A stretch of DNA of 64,000 nt from assembly GCA_965224285.1 (NCBI GenBank), contig OZ245043.1:2542001-2606000 (forward strand), read 5' to 3'. The notes under the pieces are model-generated. The model ran no database searches and was not told the DNA's origin. It saw nothing but the letters and a program-made list of their open reading frames with translations. Positions 8,799-17,542 of the stretch are shown here, in pieces (within the stretch, counting starts at the first letter, position 1; the number at the start of each line of letters is the position of its first letter). This DNA comes from JAJCYK01 sp965224285. GTDB taxonomy: Bacteria; Bacteroidota; Bacteroidia; Cytophagales; Cyclobacteriaceae. Position numbers and translations under genes: made by a program.

Positions 8799-9632
8799 TC
8801 AATCAACTATCCTGCAGGTCCATACCGGACATTCGGAATGATTCACTACATTTTCTGCGATACTACCGGTTAACAGTTGTTGTAAACCGGTCCGCCCATG
8901 AGTTCCCATAGCGATCAGGTCGGCTTTCACCTCCTGGGCAAAATTTCTTATACCAGACTCCTCCAGGTAGTCATTGTAAATGTTAAGAGTATAGTTTTCC
9001 AGTTGATGCTGTTTGGCAAAATCTTTAAGCACCTTCATGCCCTGGTGATCAGGTGAAAAATTGTTGGGAGTATTTATTTTTACCAAATGTAATTTCAGGT
9101 TAAGACCGGACTGCAATGTTTTCAGATTCTCGATCACCCCGCTTTCCTCTTCAAAATCAGCGGCAAAAGCCACGCTGGCAGCCTGTTCTAAATCAAATGG
9201 GCCTTTTAGCACCAATACCGGACATTTAGCCCTTCGCACTACTTTTTCTGCGTTGGAGCCGACAAAAACTTCCTCCCAGCCATCGGCACCATGTGATCCC
9301 ATTATCACTAAATCAACCTCCTGATCAGCAACTATTTGAGCGATAGCCTGATAGGCGTTCCCAACCTGTAGGTCACTGGTAATTTTTATCTGATTGTACT
9401 TGTCGGTAATTTTCTTAAGGTCCTTCTTGGTTTTGGCAATGAGTTTTAATGTATACAAGTCGAATTCGGAGTTATGAGCATCCTGCCCAGTAACTGAGAA
9501 AGCGGCCCCGGGCATCTCCACCACATGCAGTAAAACCAATTCAGCTCCGGTTTTTCCTGCCAATTGCGCGGCACATTGCATGGCATATTCAGCTAGTGGG
9601 GAGAAATCTGTAGGAACTAGGATTTTTTTCAT
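8799..9632 (-). CDS. Universal stress protein, tandem UspA domains
   Basis: Cytoplasmic stress protein of 277 aa made of two UspA domains (about 1-143 and 148-277). Each ends with the ATP-binding G-2x-G-9x-G(S/T) signature: MGSHGADGWEEVFVGS in the first and MGTHGRTGLQQLLTGS in the second, so both halves could bind ATP. The N-terminus MKKILVPTDFSPLAEYA is typical. ATG start. Immediately downstream (9 bp) of the tonB gene on the same strand, so they may be co-transcribed, although no functional link is evident. Confidence 0.93.
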   Translation of the reverse strand: MKKILVPTDFSPLAEYAMQCAAQLAGKTGAELVLLHVVEMPGAAFSVTGQDAHNSEFDLYTLKLIAKTKKDLKKITDKYNQIKITSDLQVGNAYQAIAQIVADQEVDLVIMGSHGADGWEEVFVGSNAEKVVRRAKCPVLVLKGPFDLEQAASVAFAADFEEESGVIENLKTLQSGLNLKLHLVKINTPNNFSPDHQGMKVLKDFAKQHQLENYTLNIYNDYLEESGIRNFAQEVKADLIAMGTHGRTGLQQLLTGSIAENVVNHSECPVWTCRIVD

Positions 9633-9641
9633 TGTTTTAAT

Positions 9642-10439
9642 TTATACATCTTGTAATTGAAATACTATTGGCAGTGACATTCTTACCCGCACAGGTTGCC
9701 CTCGTTGTTTACCGGGATTCCATTTGGGGCTCATTTCCAACACCCTGATCGCCTCCTGGTCACATCCAAAGCCCAGTCCTTTCAGGATTTCGATATCACC
9801 GATACTGCCATCCTTGTTGATGACAAACTGTATATATACTTTTCCCTGCACTTGAGCTCTTCTGGCCTGAGGAGGATAGGTGAGATTGTCTCCAATGAAC
9901 TTATAAAAAGCCTTAAGACCACCGGGTGGCTCAGGTTGTTGTTCGACAAACTGAAAGATCTCCTCCGCAACTTCTTCCTGTACTTCATGCTCGGTATAGA
10001 TCACTTCCTCAATGACAGTTTCTTCGGTTATCTCAACATCCAGATTAACCTCAATTTCATCTTCGATCTCTACTACATCAGGTACTTCTACAATCGTAGC
10101 TATATTTGCCTTTGGAGGGGGCGGTGGGGGTTGTTCAGTAATGGGAATCTCCATAATCTCTTCAAATTCGGCATCTAAGGTTCCCAACTCTACCATCGCT
10201 TCATTGGTAAAGAATTTCCATTCAAAAGCTGTGATCACTATCAAAAGACTTAAACATAAGCCAATGGCGGCAAACAACCTGCTGCGTAATCGACCTTGTC
10301 TGCGATTGTTTCTTTTCAGTTCCATTAAGTAGCCGACTAGATCCGCATATTGTTTTTCCCAGGATGCCGGAATCAGTATATCCGTTGATTTTCCAGTGCC
10401 TGGTGTAATATGCAGTTGATGGTCTATAGGTTTGTTCAT
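9642..10439 (-). CDS. Energy transducer TonB
   Basis: Inner-membrane protein that passes proton-motive energy to outer-membrane TonB-dependent receptors. With the ATG at 10439 the protein is 265 aa; the frame is open to 10529, but the extra 30 residues look non-coding. One membrane segment (LFAAIGLCLSLLIVITAFEW) ends in the FEWK motif typical of Bacteroidota TonB. A proline/acid-rich periplasmic linker follows (EQPPPPPPKAN, then many Glu/Val), and the TonB C-terminal domain closes the protein (YPPQARRAQVQGKVYIQFVI, GFGCDQEAIRVLEMSPKWNPG). A 50-residue cytoplasmic N-terminus with SWEKQYADLVGYLMELKR precedes the membrane segment, longer than in Proteobacterial TonB. No exbB/exbD adjoins this copy. 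Confidence 0.9.
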   Translation of the reverse strand: MNKPIDHQLHITPGTGKSTDILIPASWEKQYADLVGYLMELKRNNRRQGRLRSRLFAAIGLCLSLLIVITAFEWKFFTNEAMVELGTLDAEFEEIMEIPITEQPPPPPPKANIATIVEVPDVVEIEDEIEVNLDVEITEETVIEEVIYTEHEVQEEVAEEIFQFVEQQPEPPGGLKAFYKFIGDNLTYPPQARRAQVQGKVYIQFVINKDGSIGDIEILKGLGFGCDQEAIRVLEMSPKWNPGKQRGQPVRVRMSLPIVFQLQDV

Positions 10440-10905
10440 CTCAGTTCGATCCGTTCCCTCCAAAAGTGTGGAAGGGGATAATCTTGCACAATGATGAAAA
10501 TTAACAGATGCCTTGATTTCTGTCACCAAATGCTAGACCAATGGAATCTTATTACTGGGATGCTGTCCAGAAGACCAGCTGAATTAAAAGTGTTTGATGA
10601 TACCTGAAAAATGACTACTTGGATATAACTATCCAGGATGCCTAAAGTAAGTTGGCCATTAGGATTGAATAAAAAACTTGTTGCTGCATTTTAAACCATT
10701 ATTAATATATGCTGCCCACCAAGCCCAGGCAGATTTTTAGCACATGGTTTTATGTAAGGAAACCATGGTAATTTATTAGCAATTTTAACCCTCTTTAACT
10801 AATTTATATACGTTATTGGCTAAAACTACACCAACGGTACCTGAGTTAAGCTATTAGTCCCCTTTTTTATGGACTTTTTATTCGGTTAGTCTGGAGCAAA
10901 TTGAT
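10440..10905. other. Divergent intergenic region, nothing clear
   Basis: About 465 bases between the divergent tonB and DUF6268 genes. It is AT-rich and presumably holds both promoters, but I see no exact TAnnTTTG match on either strand at a useful distance, and no hairpin or RNA gene. Confidence 0.45.
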
Positions 10906-11886
10906 TTGGATTCTATAAGATCTTATTGTTGCTTGTTGGGTATTTTATTATTGGGTGGGCACTTTACTACTCAAGCCCAGCAATCTAATGCAAAGTCCAC
11001 TTGGATCGTTGAACCAAGGCCTAAAATTCTGGAAGTCAGCATGGAGTCCGTGCCATTTAACCGCCGCTTTCAGCTTGACCCAACCAAAGAACTCTCCCGT
11101 AGCGATATTGAACGTAACAACCTGATCAAGGTGGGGCTGAATTTTCCGGTAACTTGGATGACAAATGTTAAGGTCATCGGTAGTCTGAATTATAAACGTG
11201 AAACCCTAAATCTGGTACCTGGAGTTGGAGAGTTCCAGCCTAAAACTTATCGCCTGTATCATACCGGCGCGAATTTCAAATATCAAATTAACCTTAATGA
11301 GGATGAATTTATATTAGGCCATATCGGAGGTAACCTGAGATCTGATAAGTTGCAATTCAGTGATTTTAGCTACTCTGTGTCAGTGGGATGGGGAAAAGAC
11401 CTAAGTCCGGATAAAAAAATAGCCCTTGGAATGGGATATACGGAGGCTTGGGGTCGGGCCCGATTTAGCCCTATATTATTGTACGACAACCGCATTAATG
11501 AAAAATGGGATCTAAACCTGCTACTGCCCCGTCATGCCCGCATTAAGTATTATCAAAACCATGGACTTACTTTTTTTGGAGAAGCCAGAGGATCATCCGC
11601 CACCTATTTGATTGATCATCACCAAATTCTACCGGGATTTACCGAGCTCGAGTATCGCCAGCGCAGAGCAGCTTTAAATGTGGGGGTAGAAAAACAAATA
11701 ATTGACTGGTTTTGGGTTGGAGCGCAGGCCGGGATCACCATTCCCCTACGGTCCATTTTGGTAGAATCCGGACTTCGTTCCAGGGATCATATCCATGACT
11801 TCGAGTCACAAATAGACCGCTATCTCAAATTCACGGTTTTCCTGGTTCCCCCGCAAAAAATGTTCGATAAACTTAAGGGTCGCTAG
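10906..11886 (+). CDS. DUF6268-like outer-membrane beta-barrel protein
   Basis: Exported protein of 326 aa with a signal peptide (CLLGILLLGGHFTTQAQ). The middle and C-terminal parts resemble the DUF6268 family of Bacteroidota: alternating aromatic/hydrophobic beta strands, the block KKIALGMGYTEAWGRARFSP followed by LLYDNRINEKWDLNLLLP and WFWVGAQAGI. A barrel in the outer membrane is inferred from the strand pattern; no function is known. The start is TTG with a GGAG nine bases upstream; no in-frame ATG exists at a sensible position. Convergent with the head-GIN gene, five bases between stops. Confidence 0.75.
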   Translation: MDSIRSYCCLLGILLLGGHFTTQAQQSNAKSTWIVEPRPKILEVSMESVPFNRRFQLDPTKELSRSDIERNNLIKVGLNFPVTWMTNVKVIGSLNYKRETLNLVPGVGEFQPKTYRLYHTGANFKYQINLNEDEFILGHIGGNLRSDKLQFSDFSYSVSVGWGKDLSPDKKIALGMGYTEAWGRARFSPILLYDNRINEKWDLNLLLPRHARIKYYQNHGLTFFGEARGSSATYLIDHHQILPGFTELEYRQRRAALNVGVEKQIIDWFWVGAQAGITIPLRSILVESGLRSRDHIHDFESQIDRYLKFTVFLVPPQKMFDKLKGR

Positions 11887-11891
11887 CTAGC

Positions 11892-12665
11892 TTATTGGTT
11901 GCTACTGATAGAAGTCTTACTGCGGCTAATTACAGTTTCTCCCAGTATTAAACCTTTATTCAAATCGGCATCACCGTAATAGTGCACTTTTCCTTCCCCC
12001 AGAGAGGTTACTTTCATACTGCCATTGGCATTCAAGTTAAGGTCGCTTTCTCCAAAAATGGTAGTACTTACCTTTTCCCCCTCAAATTTTGAGGCTCTTA
12101 CTTGATTTTGCCCATAGCATACATAATTCTGTGAATAGGCCTCACCTCCTCCAATATCCAGTGAATTTTCACCGTACAAAGCCGCTTTAAAATCTTCAGC
12201 TTTGATGGATGGTATATATACCTGGGCATCTCCATAAATTTTTAATTTGAAAGCATCAGTAACCACCTCGTTCTTGAAAGTTACCTCTTCGGATCCTCGC
12301 ACTTCCAGTGATCTCAGCACATTATAGGTGAGGTAGGCTTTAACTCTTACGTTTTTATAAATGCTTTCCTTGTAGTTCCAGCCATGGTCTTTATTTTTTT
12401 GCAAGGGACTGGAAATCTTAGCCTGATCCAGGTAGAGATGTAGGGTACGACCGTTTAGTTCAGCATTGAGCTTAGAGGCCTCAATCCGCTCAAACTCCCA
12501 TTCAACTGCCGCATGTGGGCCTTTCATCAGGATTAGCTCTATATGAGGACTGACTAAAACCCTATCGAAATCACCCAAGCTTTCAGCATGACTTTGGGCG
12601 TAAGTAAGCTGGTTTAGACCTGTTAAAACCAACGTCAGGAAGAATTTGTAAACAGTGGTTTTCAT
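11892..12665 (-). CDS. Head GIN (DUF2807) domain protein, putative adhesin-like
   Basis: Exported protein of 257 aa with a signal peptide (residues 1-23, ending TYAQ). The remainder is a repetitive beta-helix-like sequence of the DUF2807/head-GIN family: FDRVLVSPHIELILMKG at the N-terminal part, then a ladder of short strands with recurring G-D/E-x turns (RGSEEVTFKNE, YGDAQVYIP, YGENSLDIGG, FGESDLNLNANG, LGEGKVHYYGDADL). Family members are surface or periplasmic proteins of unknown role. ATG start; divergent from the small Cys/His gene across a 151-bp promoter region. Confidence 0.85.
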   Translation of the reverse strand: MKTTVYKFFLTLVLTGLNQLTYAQSHAESLGDFDRVLVSPHIELILMKGPHAAVEWEFERIEASKLNAELNGRTLHLYLDQAKISSPLQKNKDHGWNYKESIYKNVRVKAYLTYNVLRSLEVRGSEEVTFKNEVVTDAFKLKIYGDAQVYIPSIKAEDFKAALYGENSLDIGGGEAYSQNYVCYGQNQVRASKFEGEKVSTTIFGESDLNLNANGSMKVTSLGEGKVHYYGDADLNKGLILGETVISRSKTSISSNQ

Positions 12666-12784
12666 GTATTGATCGATCCTATAGTGCTATATGTATGATG
12701 CGGTTTTGCATTTGATGGTTGCATGTATACTATCTGAATCTGTAATAAGAAATACATACTTTATAAATTGAAACGTTAATATAT

Positions 12785-12792
12785 TATATTTG
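12785..12792 (+). promoter_or_regulatory. Possible -7 promoter element for the metal-type uptake cluster
   Basis: Sequence tatatttg is an exact TAnnTTTG match 24 bases before the TTG start at 12817. A TTG lies at 12768-12770, but the 14-base spacing is shorter than usual. Confidence 0.35.
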
Positions 12793-12816
12793 TTTTACCA
12801 GGCAAGTAGCTAAAAA

Positions 12817-13140
12817 TTGCTTCGCACAACCTATCATAAAGTCATATCTTACTGGTTATTAGTTCTTCTTATAGGGGGAATAACCAATCAGTCCATTCAT
12901 CAACTATCCAGTATAGTTGAAAACAGGAGAGATTGCAACAATAACGAGCAACATGTTCATGAGTTGTTACCACTCCACAGTTGTGATCTTTGTACTTATC
13001 AATTAACCGTATGGGATGACTACAGGATACAAGCCTTATCTTTACCTGATTTTATTGATTTATCCGCTCCTCAGGTTATTGAGGCACCGATAGTAAAGGT
13101 TACCTGCCCGTACTCCCTAAGAGGCCCGCCCCTTTCCTAA
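12817..13140 (+). CDS. Small exported Cys/His protein preceding a TonB receptor
   Basis: Short protein (107 aa) with an N-terminal hydrophobic segment (VISYWLLVLLIGGIT) that could be a signal or anchor. The middle holds a potential metal site: HVHELLPLHSCDLCTYQ, with three His and a CxxC. The C-terminus is SLRGPPLS; I have seen the RGPP ending on similar small proteins beside metal-related TonB receptors in Bacteroidota, but cannot name a formal family. The start is TTG; no ATG is available. It is 51 bp upstream of the receptor gene on the same strand, so it may be a periplasmic metal-handling partner. Function is inferred from context only. Confidence 0.65.
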   Translation: MLRTTYHKVISYWLLVLLIGGITNQSIHQLSSIVENRRDCNNNEQHVHELLPLHSCDLCTYQLTVWDDYRIQALSLPDFIDLSAPQVIEAPIVKVTCPYSLRGPPLS

Positions 13141-13190
13141 GGGCATCGAATTTTCCATAATTATTGATTTCATATAAATCGCTCAATTCA

Positions 13191-15587
13191 ATGAGCAAGT
13201 TAACCCTTACAGTGTTTTCTGTATTACTGTGTTTTCAGGCATGGAGCCAGACAACCGGAGATTGCCACCTGGTATTATCCGGAACCGTTATTGATGAACA
13301 CGATCAAAGCGTGCTGTCGTTTGCCACAGTTTATATCCACGATATTAACAGGGGTGTGGTAGCGGACAGTGCGGGATATTATCAGCTGGACGGGCTATGC
13401 CCGGGAACTTATCGCGTACGGGTTAGCCACATCAGTTGCGAACCGGTGGAGGTGTTGGTAGAATTAGTCACCGATACTCAACGTGACCTCTATTTAGAGC
13501 ATCATATTGAAGCGTTGCGTGAAATAATTATTGAATCATCCCATCTGCGTCAACCTGAAATCTCCTTACAAGGTAAGTTAAGCGGCAATATTTTACAGCG
13601 ATATCAAAGTGCAACTCTGGGGGATGCCCTGAAAGAAATTCAGGGTGTTAATGCTCTAAGCACTGGAAGGACTTTGCTTAAACCCATGGTACAGGGTTTG
13701 TATGGCAGTCGAATTTTAATTATAAATCAAGGGGTGCGTATGCAGGATATGGAATGGGGAGATGAACATGCCCCTAATATAGATGTAAATGCAGTTAGTG
13801 GTATTCGCTTAATTAGCGGATCTTCTGCGTTGCGTTATGGGGGGGATGCTATCGGAGGAACTATCGTATTAGAGCCTCCAACGGTGTATTCCGATACGCT
13901 TTTCGGAAGTTCCGGTTTGCAACTTGAATCCAATGGCCGGGGAGGGTCATTTGATTCTGAATTATTCCTGGCAAACAAGTCTGGTTGGTACGGCAAACTT
14001 CAAGGATCAGTAAAAAGGTTCGGAGACTTTAAAGCCCCGGATTACCATTTGTCTAATACCGGTATGTTCGAGAAAGCCGCTTCATTTCAAGGCGGATTCA
14101 CCAATCAGGATCTGAGTGCTGAGGTTTATTATTCGTTCTATGATGCGGAAATAGCCATACTGAGATCCTCACACATCGGCAATATCGATGATCTTATTCT
14201 GGCACTTAACAGCGACCGCCCCCTGGTAGTAGAAGATTTTACCTATGCTGTTGACCCTCCAAAACAGGAGGTGGCTCATCATCTAGCCCGTTTACGACTA
14301 AAAAAATTCTGGAGAAAAAACCAGTACTGGCAGCTGCAATACGATTTTCAAAATAATCGCCGATTTGAATTTGATTTACGTATCGGTGACGATCGCGATA
14401 TTCCGGCCATTGATCTGGAGCTGACCACCCATACCTTGACCGGGGATGTGGTGTTCAACCAGCAAGCATCACTCCCTTTGGAAGCGGGGATATTGTACCG
14501 ATTTCAGGATAATTTCGCAAATCCGGATACTGGTATTCGCAGGCTGGTACCTGACTATCAACGGTATGAAGGGGCGGCATATTTTAAAACAGATTATCAG
14601 TTGAATGACATCTTCACTGTCGATGCAGGTATTCGTTATGATTTCATTCGGCTGGAAGCTAAGAAGTTTTACCAAAAATCCAGGTGGGAGGAACGGGGAT
14701 ATGATCAGATCTACGGCGATTGGGTAATCCAGGATTTGCCGACCCAATTATTGGTCAATGCCGAATTGGACTACCATAATTTATCCGCCACCTGGGGGGG
14801 GCAATACTCCTGGGATGATCAGGGTCAATTTATACTCAACTATGCGTTTACCACCAGAGCGCCAAACCCCGCGGAATTATTCAGCGATGGTCTGCATCAA
14901 AGTGCTGCAAGGGTGGAGTTGGGAGACCTGAACATCGACCGGGAGATCTCCCACAAGATATCTGCCGTGATACACCGCCAACACCAGCATTTCCACTGGA
15001 GCATCGCACCATATTTCAACTATCTGGAAGGTTTCATCCTGTTGGAGCCGGCAGGAGTGGAACAGACCATAAGAGGAGCTTTTCCGGTTTGGGAATACCG
15101 GCAGACGGATGCCAGATTATGGGGAGTCGACGCACAACTGGATGTAGATTGGGGCGAAAAATTTAGCAGCCAGCACGGGGCATCCTACGTTCATGGCCAG
15201 GATCTCCAAGAGGAGCGGCCTCTTATTAATATGCCACCTGTTGAAATCCGGAACCGCCTTAGTTACCAGGCTGGGAATCAGTTAGAGTTTGGCCTGGAAA
15301 GTCGTTATAACCTGGAACAAAACCGCTATCCCGATAATAATTTTCAAGCGTTTCTGCCTGAGGCAGATGAGTTTAGGGAAGTAGATATTAGCACGCCCCC
15401 AGCTGGCTATCACCTGGTCAGTATTCAAGCCAGTAAGCAGTTCGAATTAGGTGGGTATCGGTTGGAAACGGGACTTACAGTAAACAACCTATTCAACACC
15501 AGCTATCGCAATTACCTGGACCGGTTAAGGTTTTACGGAGATCAGACCGGAACCAGTTTACAGTTTTCATTAAAATTCAATTATTAA
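13191..15587 (+). CDS. TonB-dependent receptor with carboxypeptidase-like N-domain, possible metal receptor
   Basis: Outer-membrane receptor of 798 aa. The ATG at 13191 gives a proper signal peptide (MSKLTLTVFSVLLCFQAWSQ); the frame opens at a TTG 27 bases earlier. Residues about 25-110 are the carboxypeptidase-regulatory-like domain (LVLSGTVIDEHDQSVLSFATVYI), 125-230 the plug (GDALKEIQGVNALSTG, GLYGSRILIINQGVRMQDMEWG, LRYGGDAIGGTI), and the rest a 22-strand barrel ending in a Phe-Asn-Tyr terminus. The plug sequence, with an EWGDEH stretch, recalls ZnuD-like zinc/heme receptors. Together with the Cys/His protein upstream and the lipoprotein downstream, this suggests metal uptake; the substrate is not proven. 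Confidence 0.88.
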   Translation: MSKLTLTVFSVLLCFQAWSQTTGDCHLVLSGTVIDEHDQSVLSFATVYIHDINRGVVADSAGYYQLDGLCPGTYRVRVSHISCEPVEVLVELVTDTQRDLYLEHHIEALREIIIESSHLRQPEISLQGKLSGNILQRYQSATLGDALKEIQGVNALSTGRTLLKPMVQGLYGSRILIINQGVRMQDMEWGDEHAPNIDVNAVSGIRLISGSSALRYGGDAIGGTIVLEPPTVYSDTLFGSSGLQLESNGRGGSFDSELFLANKSGWYGKLQGSVKRFGDFKAPDYHLSNTGMFEKAASFQGGFTNQDLSAEVYYSFYDAEIAILRSSHIGNIDDLILALNSDRPLVVEDFTYAVDPPKQEVAHHLARLRLKKFWRKNQYWQLQYDFQNNRRFEFDLRIGDDRDIPAIDLELTTHTLTGDVVFNQQASLPLEAGILYRFQDNFANPDTGIRRLVPDYQRYEGAAYFKTDYQLNDIFTVDAGIRYDFIRLEAKKFYQKSRWEERGYDQIYGDWVIQDLPTQLLVNAELDYHNLSATWGGQYSWDDQGQFILNYAFTTRAPNPAELFSDGLHQSAARVELGDLNIDREISHKISAVIHRQHQHFHWSIAPYFNYLEGFILLEPAGVEQTIRGAFPVWEYRQTDARLWGVDAQLDVDWGEKFSSQHGASYVHGQDLQEERPLINMPPVEIRNRLSYQAGNQLEFGLESRYNLEQNRYPDNNFQAFLPEADEFREVDISTPPAGYHLVSIQASKQFELGGYRLETGLTVNNLFNTSYRNYLDRLRFYGDQTGTSLQFSLKFNY

Positions 15588-15599
15588 CCATTTAATATT

Positions 15600-16157
15600 A
15601 TGCATGAGTTATTCAAAGTATTAACAATATTAGTAATGGCAGTTTTGTGGGCCTGTGATGATGACGATCCTGCGCCAATCAACCCGGAAGAGTTAATTAC
15701 TACCGTGAATATAGAGTTAACCCCAGACAGCGGCCCGGTGATCACTTTGCAATCACAAGATCTTGATGGGGATGGCCCCAATGCTCCGGTAATAACCGTA
15801 TCTGGGGATCTGGCAGCTAATACGGTCTACCAGGGAACTGCTGAGTTCCTAAATGAAACAGTATCCCCGCCGGAAGATGTAACGGCTGAAATAAGGGTGG
15901 AAGCCAGCGACCACCAGGTCTTTTATACGCCGGGCGGCGCTCTGGACGTGACCACAACCTATCAGGATCAAGACGCCAATGGATTTCCGGTAGGCCTGGA
16001 GTTTGAGTTAAACACCGGAGCAGCCAGCAGTGGCAACCTCACGGTAACTTTGAGACACGAACCGGTTAAGGATGCCACTGGAGTTTCAGATGGGGATATT
16101 ACTTCTGCTGGAGGCGATACAGACCTAGATCAAACCTTTAGCCTCACCATTCAATAG
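15600..16157 (+). CDS. Acidic lipoprotein, receptor-associated (type 1 periplasmic binding fold-like family)
   Basis: Lipoprotein-like protein of 185 aa: a short hydrophobic leader ends at a lipobox-type Cys (LVMAVLWACDDDD). The Asp run after the Cys is typical of surface-exposed Bacteroidota lipoproteins. The body contains DLDGDGPNAPVITVSGDLAANTVY and HQVFYTPGG, then LTVTLRHEPVKDATGVSDGDI, which I recognise from a family often annotated as type 1 periplasmic binding fold proteins that sits beside TonB-dependent receptors. It starts 12 bp after the receptor stop, so the two are almost certainly co-transcribed and probably act together at the outer membrane. Ligand unknown. Confidence 0.78.
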   Translation: MHELFKVLTILVMAVLWACDDDDPAPINPEELITTVNIELTPDSGPVITLQSQDLDGDGPNAPVITVSGDLAANTVYQGTAEFLNETVSPPEDVTAEIRVEASDHQVFYTPGGALDVTTTYQDQDANGFPVGLEFELNTGAASSGNLTVTLRHEPVKDATGVSDGDITSAGGDTDLDQTFSLTIQ

Positions 16158-16158
16158 G

Positions 16159-17397
16159 TTATGGTTCTGTACTGGGTAATCTGGTCATGGAATTTGCCTG
16201 GTTTAGTTTGGTTTTGATAAACGATTCTTCGGGCTGACTGAGTTTATGGGCTAAAGCTTTGCGATAGTGCTTTGAAGCCCTGGCCGATTGCCCGGAATCT
16301 AGGTAAAGGTCTCCCAGAAACACCTGGGTGAACTGATTGGAAGGCAATTTATCTTGATCTGTTTCTGCCAGTGTATCCTTAGCGCTGTTGATCTGTCGGT
16401 AAGCAATAAGTCGATTTAGTTGATAATTGGGATTATCGCCCATGGTAAGACCCAGATCATACCATTCGATTATTGCCTGCCAATTAGTAGACTGATAATC
16501 GGCTGAGGTACAATGATAGCTGGCTATTGCCCCCTCAATATGGTAGGAACTCAAGGTATCGACGGCCATTGACCTACCTAAATAAATTACACCTTGTAGG
16601 ATCAAACCGTAATTCCATTTTCGACGATCCTGGTTTTCCAGGGTCACAATTCCCTGGTCATTCACTCTAGCTTCCAGCCGGGAGGCCTGGAAGCACATCA
16701 GGGATAACAATGCATAAAGCTTAGGGTGTTCCAATTCCCGGTAGGTGGTAAGTAGTTCTGCCAATCGAATTGCATCTAAACACAAAGTGTGATCAACTAA
16801 ATGATCGCCTTCAGATACTTTATACCCTTCGGTAAATTGCAGATAAATTACTTTTAGTACCCCATCTAGGCGGTCGCTTAGGGCATCTACTTGTGGTACC
16901 TCCAGATCCTGAATTAGTGATTTGAATTTATGCCGGGCTCGAGAGACAGCTTTTTCCACTGCCGCCGGCGATTTATAGAGCACTCTGGAAATTTGGTTGA
17001 CCCCAAATCCACAAAGAAATTTTAAACTTAGCAGCAATTGATCGGTGGGTTTCAACCGGGGATGACAGCAAGCAAAAATCATCTTCAATTGATTGTCACG
17101 GATCTCCTTGGGATCATCCCACTGACCGCCTACCTGCTGCTGATCCGGCATCACGGCCTGATTACTTAACTTCGTTTTCTCCCTCAACCGATCGATGATG
17201 TGATTCCTGGTGACAGTTCTCAGCCAACCTTTGGGGTTTTCCGGAGGATTACCTGGCCACAACCTCAGAGCCTTGTAAAATGTGTCCTGAATGGCATCTT
17301 CGATCATTTCGAGCTTATCGAATCCATAACGATGAGTGTATAAGGCCACCAGCTTGCTGTACTCCTGCTTGAAAACCACATTGATTTTGAATTCCAT
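16159..17397 (-). CDS. ECF sigma factor, ECF42-like with long C-terminal extension
   Basis: RNA polymerase sigma factor of 412 aa. Region 2 is at about residues 5-75 (LVALYTHRYGFDKLEMIEDAIQDTFYKAL, PPENPKGWLRTVTRNHIIDRLR), region 4 at about 105-165 (LLLSLKFLCGFGVNQISRVL, SPAAVEKAVSRARHKF). The remaining 240 residues are the DUF6596/TPR-like extension (VIYLQFTEGYKVSEGD, LCLDAIRLAELL, NRLIAYRQINSAKDTL) that replaces an anti-sigma factor in this group. The YCII/DGPF protein gene that characteristically accompanies ECF42 lies directly upstream. Target genes cannot be read from the sequence. ATG start. Confidence 0.9.
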   Translation of the reverse strand: MEFKINVVFKQEYSKLVALYTHRYGFDKLEMIEDAIQDTFYKALRLWPGNPPENPKGWLRTVTRNHIIDRLREKTKLSNQAVMPDQQQVGGQWDDPKEIRDNQLKMIFACCHPRLKPTDQLLLSLKFLCGFGVNQISRVLYKSPAAVEKAVSRARHKFKSLIQDLEVPQVDALSDRLDGVLKVIYLQFTEGYKVSEGDHLVDHTLCLDAIRLAELLTTYRELEHPKLYALLSLMCFQASRLEARVNDQGIVTLENQDRRKWNYGLILQGVIYLGRSMAVDTLSSYHIEGAIASYHCTSADYQSTNWQAIIEWYDLGLTMGDNPNYQLNRLIAYRQINSAKDTLAETDQDKLPSNQFTQVFLGDLYLDSGQSARASKHYRKALAHKLSQPEESFIKTKLNQANSMTRLPSTEP

Positions 17398-17456
17398 AAA
17401 TACGGGATGCCTCTTGTAAGAAATTAAGCTAGGCAGCTAGCCCATCAGGTCCGGTC

Positions 17457-17499
17457 AAAAACTTAAGTACCCGGTCATATTGATCATACGACTGGGTAC
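17457..17499 (-). terminator. Putative hairpin terminator between the YCII gene and the ECF42 sigma gene
   Basis: Ten-base arms (gtacccggtc at 17467-17476, gactgggtac at 17490-17499) pair with one G-T wobble around a 13-nt loop. On the minus strand it is followed after five bases by five Ts (17461-17457). It starts about 44 nt past the YCII stop. It overlaps a promoter-like element for the sigma gene by one base. Confidence 0.42.
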
Positions 17500-17506
17500 A
17501 AAGTTA
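17499..17506 (-). promoter_or_regulatory. Possible -7 promoter element for the ECF42 sigma gene
   Basis: Minus strand taactttg, an exact TAnnTTTG match, about 102 nt before the sigma gene ATG. No TTG at the expected upstream spacing, so the match may be fortuitous. Confidence 0.35.
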
Positions 17507-17542
17507 GTTATCAGTGACTCACTGAAGGGTGAGGTTGGACAT

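Noticed and set aside
9696..10178. 160-residue plus-strand frame inside tonB
   Set aside because: It is antisense to the well-supported TonB C-terminal domain and linker, with no recognisable motif.
14469..14747. Minus-strand frame inside the TonB receptor
   Set aside because: Antisense shadow of the barrel-coding sequence.
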